This document shows positions 38,206 through 49,939 of a DNA stretch of 64,000 bases, piece by piece; position 1 is the first letter of the stretch; each line of letters starts with the position of its first letter. The translations under genes were made by a program, and so were the position numbers. The stretch is from contig OX392530.1 in the NCBI GenBank assembly GCA_947623455.1, positions 32,705,405 through 32,769,404 on the forward strand, written 5' to 3'. The notes below the pieces were generated by a model. It worked only from the letters and a program-made list of their open reading frames with translations. It had not been told where the DNA came from and made no database searches. Origin of the DNA: Mimachlamys varia (lineage: Eukaryota; Mollusca; Bivalvia; Pectinida; Pectinidae).

Positions 38206-38650
38206 TGAACAGTGCAGCCGTCGTGTAGCTCCGTGGGGATCCCTGTTGGTCCTGGAACGTCCGGGAATGTCCTTGAGGCTCCGACAGGCCAACACGGCAG
38301 TTTTGAGAAGTTCAAAACTACCGTGTTATCCCGTGAGTGTCCGGAGTGATAGCAACATCCGGGAAAGTCCGTGTTGCTGTCGTGTAGCCGCCGTGTAGTG
38401 TCCGGGGACAGCCGTATCTCTGCCTTGATAGTCCGTGTGCGTCTTTTACAGTTCAGAAACAAATTTCAGACCCCGGACCATCAAGGATAAAGACGGCAGA
38501 GGGACGGTTGTTCCCGGACCCTTCATGGCGGTTACACGGAACGTACACAGAGCTACTACGGACAAAGACGGACAAACACGGACAAACACGCTGCGAACCC
38601 GGCGGATACACGGACTATCACGGAAGAATACGGAATAACACGGACGATGA
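38206..38650. repeat. Imperfect palindrome of GTCCGTGT/ACACGGAC-type repeats
   Basis: The left half (38206-38430) is built from GTCC, CCGTGT and GTGTCCGG motifs. The right half (38465-38650) is built from ACACGGAC and GACGGACAAACACGG motifs, that is, their reverse complements. Nested in the left half is a 15-bp-stem hairpin ACACGGCAGTTTTGA/TCAAAACTACCGTGT (38292-38326). Frames on both strands (82-99 codons) follow from the composition. This may be a foldback element or a degenerate array in inverted halves. Confidence 0.5.
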
Positions 38651-39069
38651 CGGATCCAAATAGGGTTTAAGTTTGTCAAGGCAGGACAAATTTGCCCCGT
38701 GACGGTCAAGTGACAAATTCGACAAAACTGCAATCCGAGAAACACAAAGTTTCAATCCTGAAAAATCGGTATGACTGTATGTCCACGCAAGTCACTGAAT
38801 TTCCTGTTTCCCTGATTTGAAATATACAGTAATTTAGAACTTTGAAACATAATTCACTTTTTGTTTTGAAGTAATTAAAACTAAATAAGAAGAAGCTCAT
38901 AAAGGTATACCCCATTCTGATTTGCAGCTTTTCGTAAGAAATTCATTTAACAGTATTACTGAAAACGTGCATTTTCCTTTAAACTTATCAAGCTCCATTA
39001 TAAGTACTTCGTGTATGTGAACGTAACAGACAAGAGCGCACGAACACACACACAAACACCCTCACACAC

Positions 39070-41310
39070 ATACGTTTGGTCCTTATAAAAGTGGATACAA
39101 TGACATGTATATGTTGGACTGTGTAGCCTGGCCCCAGTACAAGATGATACAATGGCATGTATATGTTGCACTGTGAAGCCTGGGCCCCTGTACAGGAGGA
39201 TACAATGACATGTATATGTTGGACTGTGTAACCCGGCCCTGTAAATGAGGATACAATGACATGTATATGTTGGTCTATGTACCCCGGCACATGTAGAGGA
39301 GGATACAATGACATGTATATGTTGGACTGTGTAGCCCGGCCCCTGTAAATGAGGATACAATGACATGAATATGTTAGACTGTGTAGCCCGGCCCCTGTAG
39401 AGGAGGATTAAATGACATGTATGTGTTGGACTGTGTAGCCCGGCCCCTCTGGATGTGAATACAGTTACATGTATTTGTTGGACGCTGTAGCCCGTCCCCT
39501 GTAGAGGAAGATACAATGACATGTATATGGCGGTCTGTGTAGCCCGGCCCCTGTAGATGAGGATACAATGACATGTATATGTTGGTCTGTGTAGCCCGGC
39601 CCCTGTAAAGAAGGATACAATGACAAGTATGTGTTGGATTTTGTAGACCGGCTCCTGTAGAGGAAGATACAATGACATGTATATGTTGGTCTGTGCAGCC
39701 CGGCCAGCGTAGATGTGGATACAATGACATGTATATGTTGGTCTGTGTAGCCCGGCCCCTGTAGAGGAGGATACAATGACATGTATATGTGGGTCTGTGT
39801 AGCCCGGCCATTGTACAGGAGGATGCAATGACATGTATCTGTTGGTCTGTGTAGCCCGGCCACCGTAGATGTGGATACAATGACATGTATATGTTGGTCT
39901 GTGTAGCCCGGCCCCTGTAGAGGAGGATACAATGACATGTATAAGTTAGTCTGTGTAGCCCGGCCCCTGTAGAGGAGGATACAATGACATGTATAAGTTA
40001 GTCTGTGTAGCCCGGCCCCTGTAGAGGAGGATACAATGACATGTATAATTTAGTCTGTGTAGCCCGGCCCCTGTAGAGGAGGATACAATGACATGTATAA
40101 GTTAGTCTGTGTAGCCCGGCCCTGTAGAGGAGGATACAATGACATGTATAAGTTAGTCTGTGTAGCCCGGCCCCTGTAGAGGAGGATACAATGACATGTA
40201 TAATTTAGTCTGTGTAGCCCGGCCCCTGTAGAGGAGGATACAATGACATGTATGTGTTGGACTGTGTAGCCCGGCCCCTGTAGATGTGGATACAATGACA
40301 TGTATATGTTGGACTGTGTAGCCCGGCCCCTGTAAAGGAGGAGACAATGACATGTATCTGTTGGTCTGTGTAGCCCGGCCCCTGTAGAGGAAGAAACAAT
40401 GACATGTATATGTTGGACTTTGTAGACCGGCCCCTGTAGAGGAAGATACAATGACATGTATACGTTAGTCTGTGTAGCCCGGCACCTATAGATGTGAATA
40501 CAATGGCATGTATGTGTTGCACTGTGTAGCCCGGCCCCTGTAGATGTGGATACAATGACATGTATATGTTGGACTGTGTAGCCCGGCCCCTGTAAAGGAG
40601 GTTACAATGACATGTATCTGATGGTCTGTGTAGCCCGACCCTGTAGAGGAAGAAACAGTGACATGTATATGTTTGTCTGTGTAGCCCGGCTCCTGTAGAT
40701 GTGAATACAATGGCATGTATGTGTTGGACTGTGTAGCCCGGCCCCTGAAGAGGAGGATACAATGACATGTATATTTTGGTCTGTGTACCCCGGCCCCTGT
40801 AGAGGAGGATACAATAACATGTATCTGTTGGTCTGTGTAGCCCGGCCCCTGTAGATGTGAATACAATGACATGTATCTGTTGGTCTGTGTATAACAGCCC
40901 CTGTAGAGGAGGATACAATGACATGTATATTTCGGTCTGTGTAACCCGGCCCCTGTAGAGGAGGATAAAATGACATGTATGTGTTCGACTGTGTAGCCCG
41001 GTCCCTGTAGACGTGGATACAATGACATGTATATGTTGGACTGTATAACCTGGCCCTTGTAGAGGAGGATACAATGACATGTATATGTTGGACTGTGTAG
41101 CCCGACTCCTGTAGATGTGAATGCAATGGCATGTATGTGTTGGACTGTGTAGCCCGGCCCCTGTAGAGGAGGAAACAATGACATGTATATTTTGGTCTGT
41201 GTACCCCGGCCCCTGTAGAGGAGGATACAATGACATGTATATGTTGGACTGTGTAGCCCGGTCCCTGTAGAGGATGTTAAAATGGTAGCCCGGTCCGTGT
41301 ATAGGAGGAT
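39070..41310. repeat. 52-bp minisatellite, about 43 units
   Basis: The unit GTGTAGCCCGGCCCCTGTAG plus AGGAGGATACAATGACATGTATATGTTGGACT repeats with variants GATGTGGATAC, AAGTTAGTCT and CTGTTGGTCT. A block of near-identical units (39900-40230) lies inside more varied ones. Minus-strand frames of up to 369 codons are open in all three frames because the unit lacks stops and 52 is not a multiple of three. Degenerate units continue to the right of a SINE (about 41520-41680). Confidence 0.95.
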
Positions 41311-41359
41311 ACAATATGAACTTTATTTATTCTACAACAATTATGAAACAGGTTTTCCA

Positions 41360-41505
41360 AGTTATATTAATCAATCTTGTTGGCCCGGATGTAAGCGTAC
41401 GAGGATTCTTAGTGTAGGATGAAACCGGAGCATCCGGAGAAAACCCACGTGGTCAGGCAGGTGACTCCATAGCTTTTCACATCCGGTCGGGGAATCGAGT
41501 TTACA
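41360..41505 (-). mobile_element. SINE copy interrupting the 52-bp array, head truncated
   Basis: In minus-strand sense: a B-box-like ACTCGATTCCCCGACCGGAT, GTGAAAAGC, GTCACCTGCCTGACCACGTG, GGTTTTCTCCGGATGCTCC, then CCGGGCCAACAAGATTGATT and an AT-rich tail. The A-box part is missing. Degenerate 52-bp units occur on both sides (41280-41320 and from 41527), so it either inserted into the array or the array grew around it. Confidence 0.75.
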
Positions 41506-42969
41506 AAGACATGCATAATTTTGAAAGTGTAGCCCGGCCGCTGTACAGGAGGGTAAAATGACATCTATAAGTTGGATTGTGTAGTACAGCTTATGTATAG
41601 GATACGAGGACATACAGTATACGTGTATAACTCAATAGCGTTTGTATAGTGGAATATAATGACATGTATGTGTATCCAAAGTTTTGACTAATAACATTTC
41701 TATTATCACGGCATTTTCGGTATTTGTTCTAATGTCAGACGATAGAACCTTTAAAGAGTAACTGTAGTGCAAATAGAACCTGAAATTATCAGACTCGTTA
41801 TGCCTGCATTAATACATTGTCGAAAACTGCATCAAAATCGGCCGACTGGTTACAAAGTTACGACAGGTTACACTTTGTTTTTTTACCTGTGTAGCCACAA
41901 GCTAATCAAGCGCACAGCGAACCGCTAAAAGTTGTGCACACGTAATGGTGACGTCACAACGGGAACACAAGAAATTGAGTCATATTTGCTTACGTCTATT
42001 ATGCTTGTACTAACAGTGAAATTAAGCGACGTACCATATAATGGGGGCGGGTGGGGATAGAGAATCTGAAATCGTCCATGAAATATCTTTGTTTTTAAAC
42101 TTTCAGCAATTTTTGTTTGATATTTATTGTTCAAATTCATTTTAACCTTTAGAATGCCAAGTATTTGAATTTGCCAGTCACGCCAGAAACTTGCAGCGAA
42201 TGCATTGTGACGCTTTCCCAATTGTGACGTCATCAAGCACAAACCCAATGTTTTTCACTACACTCACTGTAATTTTGACGTTACAAGTCGGTTTGCTATG
42301 TACTGTATACTATTGGTGATCTCATTCTGAATTGAAATAACATTATGCAGTGTATACTTATTTATGTACATTTTCCATGGATATGCAATTGCACGTACCA
42401 TTAAATATAGCTAATGCAATATAATAAGGTGGAGAACTACCGATAAATGTTAAAATATAAATGTAAAACTACGGAGTAACTGTTATCTAAACGATTTCAG
42501 GAAAACGTTAGGTCCCCACAGAAAAATTCATATTTTTTTTTCGTTTATTATATGATCTTAGAAATTACTAAATTATGTAACAGTGTACCGTTAATTAGTC
42601 ATTGTATTACTTTTGCAGTGCTTGCAGTGCAGGTTGTCGAGCACGTGTTTTGTGTGTTATAGTCATACTCAAGATATGTAAATGATAATAATATTGCGTG
42701 CACAATATGGATGGAGGGGGTGGGGTGGGGGGCAGCATTACGTATAGTTGAGGGCATTAGTCTTGTCTTTCGTTGAATAAAAATATATAATATATATATT
42801 TATCAATTACAAAAATGTATAATATTGAAATCACCTGCAAATTCATAATTCCACGAGTTTTTTGTGTTAAGAATAGTCGACTCGAAGATAAATGTATTAT
42901 AGTTTTTATAAGCAAGCAGAGCAATATAGCCAACGACTGTGATACATGTACTCTGATAATTTGTTTTAC

Positions 42970-43345
42970 TTAAAGGCCCAATATACGTAACTTTCGGCAA
43001 AACTTGAAGCGAAAATCAAGCCTAATAACTTATTATATTTATAGATTTAGTTAAGATTAACTGGTATTAGCAATATTCAAGATGAATTCTTTCGCGGTTA
43101 CCGATACAGCAGCAGTTGAAACGCGTCCATTTCGAACCGTCTTCTACCTTCGGTTTGTTGTTGAAGTGGGCCCCACCTGAATTATTTTCAGTTCTTTGGA
43201 TTTTTTCGTCAAGAGTTTCTTGTTAGTTACCGCTCACATTTACTTCGTTTTAGGCTTATTTTTGCATGGTTTTCAACTGGATTTTTTTTCAGAATTTTTC
43301 AGAATCATGAAAATTTCCCCAAAGTTACGTATATTGGGCCTTTAA
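42970..43345 (+). mobile_element. TTAA-flanked MITE, copy 2
   Basis: 376 bp including flanks: TTAAAGGCCCAATATACGTA at the left and, inverted, TACGTATATTGGGCCTTTAA at the right, so each terminus is AGGCCCAATATACGTAAC... flanked by TTAA. It matches copies at 19.7 and 54.2 kb along its length. A relic of one end (AAAGTTACGTTTACTGGCCC TTTAA) lies at about 43641-43673. Confidence 0.9.
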
Positions 43346-43452
43346 TCAAGTACGTAACAATACATGAGTTCAGTAGCAAAATGATGTTAAATTGACCCAT
43401 ACCCGTCACAAATGTATCATGTTGCAGTAGCACATGACCAAGATGCATGGAT

Positions 43453-45215
43453 GTAAAATCAAAGTACTGAAAGTGCTGAAACGCTAAAACTTCAAACAAT
43501 AGTTTGTATATTTCGACAGCTATTGAAGTGTTTTTGTTGTAGGGTTACTAAGTTTCGATATCACAAAGTTTCAGAATAAGGATTAAGTAAGTATTTAGAG
43601 TAAACCCAATAACACACAAGTTGTTTAGTGTACAATTTAGTTTTGCCCAAAGTTACGTTTACTGGCCCTTTAACAATTTAGCTGAAATATCAATTTTTAT
43701 TACAAATGAAAACATTTACAGGGAAGCGAATGTGTTTATTTCAATATTTGCACTGAAACGGCATTAGTGTGTTAGACACAAAATTAAAAAAAAAAAAGCA
43801 AAAAATCACACCCGAGATCCAGATGGAAATGCAAGATGAAGATTAATTACGGGAGCATTGGCAGAGACATGTACTAGTTTGTTTCAATAATAAAAAAAAA
43901 GATTTTATTGTAAGGTAATAAAAGTTTGCATTATGACGTAGACATATCATAGCAACCTAAAGGTATGATTAATGTGTGGCAGGTTTTAAGTGTACATAGG
44001 ATTTAGGTCGTCATCTAGCTTCGAGCTTGAGGAAATTTCCCTAAATTTCATTTACAAGATGTTACAAAATCAAAAGGATTGGACAACAGTCTTAAAGCCT
44101 ATATTAGTCCTATTACGATATCTTTACCAAGCCGGAGAAAAATAATGGTATGCAAATATGTCATATTCACTTACATCTCTAGGCTTAATATTATCAATTA
44201 TCAAGTTCATGTACAAAGCAGCGAAAATTACATGTATGTTGGCCGTGACCAATGTATATAGGGCCGCACAGAATTACGGGAATATACACGATAAAGGTTT
44301 TTGCATGCCAGAGTAATAATATAAGTGTTATTTCTACTAAATGTCAATTGTTATGTACACTATACAGGTTTTGATAAAGTTTCATAAAAACAAAAACGTG
44401 AACCTTCAGTGTATCAATAGTGATATGTGAAGCACAGAGAACGTAATTATAAAACCACGAGCTTTTTGCTCGCCATAAAAAAGTATAAGTGTTATTTTCA
44501 ATAAATCAAGTGTTTTGCCAATTCATATGTACATTATGCAGGTTCTGATAATGTCTCATAAACAACTGTATACTCATTATAATATTAAGTAAGAAAATCG
44601 ATCAAGTTTGTTCATTCAGTATATATACATTGCGTTAGTGACTATCAGGGGAAGTAACTCGTAAATAACAATATCTTATCCAGAGGGCGGATTTACACTG
44701 TAATTACGAACTAATATTTTCGACTGACAAATTGGTCAAGTATTTTGGTTTACGCACATGTACAAGGTAATATATCACTGAAATCCAAATCAGGGTCGTT
44801 GGCTATGGCGCGATTATATAATCAAAGTTTAACATAGCAAACTACACCATGCCAGTACATTCCACGGTCCGTATACGAGAGGTATAGGCCTATAACGCGA
44901 ATGCATGTATACACGCGAGAGGTCAACCAGAGGCAGAGACGTAATATTTAAATGAGCCGTGGGAGTGAAAAAGTGATTTCTTTGTTACAAATCGCATATA
45001 GATTATTAAAGTCATCATAATTATTAACAATACCATGGGAACATCATTTTCTGTTAGGTTTAGGCTTTCAAATAGTTCAGATATCATGCGATTGGTAGCA
45101 ATTCAAGATTTTCCGGAGCGGGAGGGGAAAAAATGACATGGGTCAAAGGTCACAGAATAGTGGCAGCAATAGACGCAAAAACTACTCGTAGTTTTAGCGC
45201 TAAAAACCGTAACAG
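43453..45215 (-). repeat. Family B repeat, copy A (inverted partner at 55402-57117)
   Basis: In reverse complement, segments match copy B in the same order: TAAAATCAAAGTACTGAAAG near 43455, the 43790-43960 stretch with CCGAGATCCAGATGGAAATG, and 44790-45210 with ATTATATAATCAAAGTTTAA, TTTAAATGAGC and GTCAAAGGTCACAGAATAGT. The middle (about 44000-44650) matches poorly. I see no transposase, and the termini are not obviously inverted repeats, so this may be an internal piece of a larger element. Confidence 0.7.
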
Positions 45216-45287
45216 AACACATGGTAACCACGGCCAAGTAGAGATGTTTGGTACCCTGTAGTTCACCACGAGGAGTGCCTCTGTATA

Positions 45288-45355
45288 CCATCCTCGATAT
45301 CCAGGGGTTACGATCACCTATGTAATCTACACCCCTGGAATATATCATGGCAAAT
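45288..45355. repeat. Palindrome of the CATCCTCGAT family, left of helicase-like fragment
   Basis: CCATCCTCGATATCCAGGGG on the left and CCCCTGGAATATATCATGG on the right enclose GATCACCTATGTAATC. The relative at 45770-45840 is in reverse orientation (TCTATATATGCCAAGGGTGA ... GATCGTAACCCTTGGCTAGC), and another is at 32264. Confidence 0.6.
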
Positions 45356-45395
45356 TTGAAAGCTCCCGGGTCTGCCACCTAGCGGTCGGTGAGCG

Positions 45396-45600
45396 TTGTG
45401 TCCCTTTGAATCACGTAATCACCGACCAATCAAAATTGCGTGTAACAAAACGGCTTCTGCAATGAATGTAAACAAGGAAGAACATCTCATTCGGTTGATC
45501 TATGAAAAATTTAAGCTTGATCAAATTAGACAGCATCAGGAAACGGCGATCGACGCACTGAGTCGTTGCCGTAAATGGTGTCGTTGAAGATTGTTCTTCT
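45396..45600 (+). pseudogene. RecQ-like helicase N-terminal fragment
   Basis: Following an ATG at about 45462 the frame reads MNVNKEEHLIRLIYEKFKL then DQIRQHQETAIDALSR and stops near 45585. The spacing F-x5-R-x2-Q-x2-AI matches motif 0 of RecQ-family DNA helicases, which precedes the Walker A motif. Walker A itself is not present in frame. The sequence after DAL (CGTAAATGGTGTCGTTG) looks like a frameshifted GKDVxV segment. Only about 40 residues of a family of 500 or more are present, so it is a fragment. It lies between two inverted copies of a 65-70-bp palindrome, suggesting carriage inside a mobile element. Confidence 0.45.
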
Positions 45601-45769
45601 CTGTTTTACTGGTAAAGATCCATGACACAGTCGACACTGTGCCATGTTTGTTTACATTTTTTCTGTCCCATTAGTAGAGCGCGTGATCAAATGTAAGGTG
45701 CGCTCTGATTGGACGCAGCCAGACCTAGCTGCATCCAATGAAAATTCTCGTCGCGGGATTTACGAAATG

Positions 45770-45840
45770 TGGTCTATATATGCCAAGGGTGAAGATGAGT
45801 ATGCGGATCGTAACCCTTGGCTAGCGAAGATGCTGTATAC
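45770..45840. repeat. Palindrome of the CATCCTCGAT family, right of helicase-like fragment
   Basis: The sequence TATATATGCCAAGGGTGAAG through GATCGTAACCCTTGGCTAGC and GAAGATG is the reverse of the unit at 45288-45355 with moderate divergence. The 101-codon frame 45644-45949 passes through it, and its ADRNPWLAKMLYTG segment parallels GDRNPWISRMVYRG in the minus-strand frame of the other copy, which is explained by the inverted repeat and not by protein homology. Confidence 0.55.
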
Positions 45841-45849
45841 CGGCTTCTG

Positions 45850-48084
45850 GATTACGTACCCTGAAGCCGACTCGCACAGTAACCAGAATTTCACTCCGCA
45901 TTTCGCCGCCTTTGAGGGAATGTATCGCTCATTACACTATGACCTTTAGTGCTAACCAATGCTTCATCCGCGCTAAGTTCCCTCCTTGGAACTATGAATC
46001 GCAAGAATTATCTGTTGACAAAATTGAGAAAGGGCCCAGAATCTTGCGGCCAGGTCATATGCTTGATGCTGAGTTAAAACAAATATAATTTCCTATGAAA
46101 TATACAAGTAAATCTTAATTCTTATAATCATTTATAGTCATAGCTTAACGTATCTTCACAGCCTCACTTTCTACGCCGCTCCAAAATGTATACCAGAGCG
46201 CACACAATGACTTATTAATGTTCTCTTATATTTAATGAGGTGTTTATTTTCGCGTTTATTAGCGAGGAAAGTCAATCGCTAATTCGAACCTATCGCGATT
46301 ATTTACATGAAAAATATGTAGACGGCATCCATGTTGACCTAATCATTGTTGTAGCTTGGTGTTATACACACAGGGACCTGCGAATAAGTAATAGTCTACA
46401 TAATTATGAACAAAACACATTTTTCAATACCTCTACAGGACGTTTTATACAACTCGTACTGTTATATTAATCTAGATTGTACTCGGGTGAATACAATAAC
46501 AAAAGAGTGTACAACAATATTAAGCTATATGATCCCGATTTATAAGAGTCTTGTAGGAATTGAAAATCTTGAAAATATAATAATCAAAAAGGAAAAGGAA
46601 ACAACTTTTCCGGAAATAACCAAAACGGTTCATTCATATAATCTGCAAAACAATGCGAGTAAACGCTTTTATTTACACGTTTTTCACAGTATGATGCCAT
46701 GAAGAGTCGTTAATGATATATTTTACTAATGAAATGCAGTTTAACTGGTTACAGTAAGGTCTATTTACAATTAATTGAACATTTGAAACGAAAACCTTTC
46801 ACTGGCCGCCATATTGGATCCAACTTGGAACCCTCAAAAGAGACGTTCCCGACGAACCTGTTCGTTCCGGCGGAACGTCGCGTTCCATTTAACGAAACGT
46901 CCGGTTCGTTCTGAAACAACCGGAACGTTCCGCTAAATGGAACACGCTACATATATTCGCAAATTTATCTTAAAATTTTAACTCGCAAATTAAAGGATTC
47001 GCGAAATCTATTTGATTTACAGTAACTTGTTCCAGTGGAGCGCGGTTTTTCCCTTAAGCTTAGTGACAGAACGATTTCCAAGTCACTCGTTTGAGCCCCG
47101 TCAAGGACAAAGTACCTTTCATTACTCCTGCGATATTAAAAAATAAATTAGTTTTATTTTCTTAATAAACTGTACTAGTCGTTGACTCGGGAAGCCAGAC
47201 GTATAAACATTTACTTACATATAACCTGGTATATATATTAACCTCCATTCCAACCTTTCGTTTATAGTCAACGATTTGAATGAATTTCAATACAAGTGTA
47301 TGTTTTAGAATCTGTTCCTGGTCATTGTCTGGTGAAACCAATGATATCAGAACGCTGACTTGGAAGCCTTGAGTTCCAGTAGTGCGGAATCGACGGGTTT
47401 CTTATTATGCTCATGTTGAAAAATATGGACAGAAATGTTTTAAGCTCTGACAAGCGGATCTTCTTCCATGACCGAGCCCTTGCATAACGCCTCAAGAGGT
47501 TCTGATTTCCCAGGACATGATTCTGTGCGTATCAGCATTTGGAAATGTAAAAATGTTCTTACATTTAACCTTTATGGACAAATACTTTAATTCATTCAGA
47601 AAATACCACACCATGCGAATTGATATTGTCAATGTAAAGTTATTTCCAATACGAGATTTTTAACCGAAGTTGGCACAATTTTTCACAGTTTACAGTAAGT
47701 TAGGCCTTCGAACCAAAGAAATACAGACCGACTTACGCTAATTCGTATGACGAATAATTTCCTTCATAACCGTCTCAGGATAAAGGAGCACGATGTACGT
47801 AAAAGGCAAAGAATCTCTGAGTGGCATTTGTAATAAACGTGGAACACCGTGGAATCTAAACCTCTGTTAGGTTCTAGTGGAAACATCCGTACCCATGGAA
47901 CAGCCATTGCTTTTTTAGCAATAATGACGTCACGTTTGTTACAAATGACGTCAACAAACGTACATTTACATCATCGGTTTTAGAGAAACAAAAAGTCAAA
48001 GTTATCAACGTCATGTTTCTGTAAACAATGAAGAACAATAAATCAAACAATTTTATCACAACATGGTGTGAAAAACCAATTATA
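45850..48084. other. Intergenic DNA inside E1 insertion, small hairpin and CRE-like sites
   Basis: Frames of 61-98 codons lack family signatures. At 46840-46945 repeated GGAACG/CGTTCC and AACCGG motifs make an imperfect hairpin (CGTTCCATTTAACG against CCGCTAAATGGAAC). At 47920-47955 two TGACGTCA sites lie about 25 bp apart. No gene is supported. Confidence 0.4.
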
Positions 48085-48478
48085 TGAATAATCGGCCCCA
48101 TCGGCCCCCTGGCACTCAAAGACACAAATAATCGGCCCCATCGGCCCCCTGGCACTCAAAGACACGAATAATCGGCCCCATCGGCCCCCTGGCACTCAAA
48201 GACACGAATAATCGGCCCCATCGGCCCCCTGGCACTCAAAGACACGAATAATCGGCCCCATCAGCCCCCTGGCACTCTGAGACACAAATAATCGGCCCCA
48301 TCGGCCCCCTGGCACTCAAAGACACGAATAATCGGCCCCATCGGCCCCCTGGCACTCAAAGACACGAATAATCGGCCCCATCGGCCCCCTGGCACTCAAA
48401 GACACGAATAATCGGCCCCATCAGCCCCCTGGCACTCTGAGACATAGGTGATCGGCCCCGATCGGCCCCCTGGCACTC
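48085..48478. repeat. 40-bp GC-rich minisatellite, about 10 units
   Basis: The unit AATAATCGGCCCCATCGGCC plus CCCTGGCACTCAAAGACACG is almost invariant. Two units carry TCAGCCCCC and CTCTGAG together, suggesting duplication of a variant block. Its right edge coincides within a few bases with the point where E1/E2 homology resumes (about 48476). A single related sequence lies at about 50520-50575 (CGGCCCTGTCGGCACTCAAAG). Confidence 0.9.
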
Positions 48479-48789
48479 ATATTGTAATACTCTGTGTCAT
48501 TTGTAATGTTAAAATATCATTTGTCCAATTCTTATAACTTTGAATATTGTACATATCAAGTTAGTGTCAATTATATTACGTAATCGGATTAGTGGGATAA
48601 TCTACCTGGTCAGTCCGATAATGGCCGGAGCCAACTCCACACGTATTCAGGGAATGCGTCATTGGGTTATGATATGCGACTATCGATATTCATCAATCAT
48701 GGCTCTTAAGTTTCTTAATAACAGTTTTGTTTATGCTTATACTATTATAACTTCTGCCATAAATACAGTTTATTTGATGACCACTGTAG

Positions 48790-49755
48790 TATAATGTCCC
48801 GTTCTGCAGTCTGTATATACAGTCCCGTTCTGTAATTGTCACAATACAATCTCGTCCTGTCATGATCATACAATACAGTCCCGTCCTGTAATGGTCAAAC
48901 AATACATTCCGTCCTGTAATGGTCATACAATACAATCCCGTCCTGTAATGGTCACACAATAAACTCCCGTCCTGTAATGATTAAACAATACAATCCCGTC
49001 CGGTAATGGTTAAACGATACAGTCCCGTCCTGTAATTGTCGCACAATACAGTCCCGTCCTGTCATGATCATACATTACAGTCCCGTCCTGTAATGGTCGC
49101 ACAATACAATCCCGTCATGATTAAACAATACAATCCCGTCATGTAATGGTTAAACGATACAGTTCCGTCCTGTAATTGTCACACAATACATTCCCGTCCT
49201 GTAATGGTTACACAATACATTCCCATCCTGTAATGCTCATACAATACAGTCCCGTCCTGTCATGATAAGACATTACAGTCCCGTCCTGTAATGGTCACAC
49301 AATACAGTCCCGTCCAGTCGTGATAATACATTACAGTCCCGTCATGTAATTGTCACACAATACAATCCTGTCCTGTAATGGTCACACAATACATTCCGTT
49401 TTGGAATGCTCATACAATACACTCCCGTCCTGTAATGCTCAAACAATACACTCCCGTCCTGTAATGCTCATACAATACACTCCCGTCCTGTAATGTTCAT
49501 ACAATACACTCCCGTCCTGTAATGTTCATACAATACATTCTCGTTCAGTCATGATCATACATTACAGTCCCGTCCTGTAATGCTCATACAATACACTCCA
49601 GTCATGTAATGCTCAAACAATACACTCCCGTCCTGTAATGTTCATACAATACACTCCCGTCCTATAATGTTCATACAATACAGTCCCGTCCTGTAATGGT
49701 CACACAATACATTCCGTCCTGTAATGGTAATACAATACAATCCCGTCCTATTATT
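48790..49755. repeat. 29-bp minisatellite, about 33 units
   Basis: The unit CCCGTCCTGTAATGGTCACA plus CAATACAGT shows variants GCTCATACAATACACT and CATGATCATACATTACAGT. One relic unit (AGTCCCGTCCTATAATCAAT) continues at 49937 beyond a SINE. The array lies in the 3.3-kb insertion in E1. Confidence 0.9.
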
Positions 49756-49933
49756 GACATCACTCTTGTTGGCCAAGGTGTTAGCACGCATGGAGTGTTA
49801 TTGCTGTAGGAAACTGGCGTTACATGACAAAAACAACGTGGTTGGGCAGGTGACCCCCTACCTTTTCACGTCCGATCGGGGAATCAAACCCCGGTCGGCT
49901 TGGTGAAAGGCAATATCACTATCCAGTATCCAC
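49755..49933 (-). mobile_element. SINE copy interrupting the 29-bp array
   Basis: In minus-strand sense: a degraded A-box region (GGATAGTGATATTGCC), TTTCACCAAGCCGACC, B box GGGGTTTGATTCCCC, ATCGGACGTGAAAAGG, GTCACCTGCCCAACCACGTT, an altered central domain, then TTGGCCAACAAGAGTG. It has the same family and orientation as the copy in the 52-bp array. Confidence 0.75.
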
Positions 49934-49939
49934 TTTATA

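Noticed and set aside
39070..41310. Possible CRISPR-like array (regular repeats)
   Set aside because: Units are directly adjacent without unique spacers, vary internally and lie in a eukaryotic context. The same reasoning applies to the arrays at 20.4, 25.5, 34.4 and 48.8 kb.
38998..41314. Minus-strand frames of 135-369 codons with HIHVIVSSSTGAGLHRPTYT-type repeats
   Set aside because: They come from the 52-bp minisatellite, which is open in all three minus frames, and they end where the array ends.
45103..45949. Shared protein segment DRNPW(I/L)xx(M/R)(V/L)Y in two frames on opposite strands
   Set aside because: The similarity is produced by inverted copies of a 65-70-bp palindrome in the DNA and not by related proteins.
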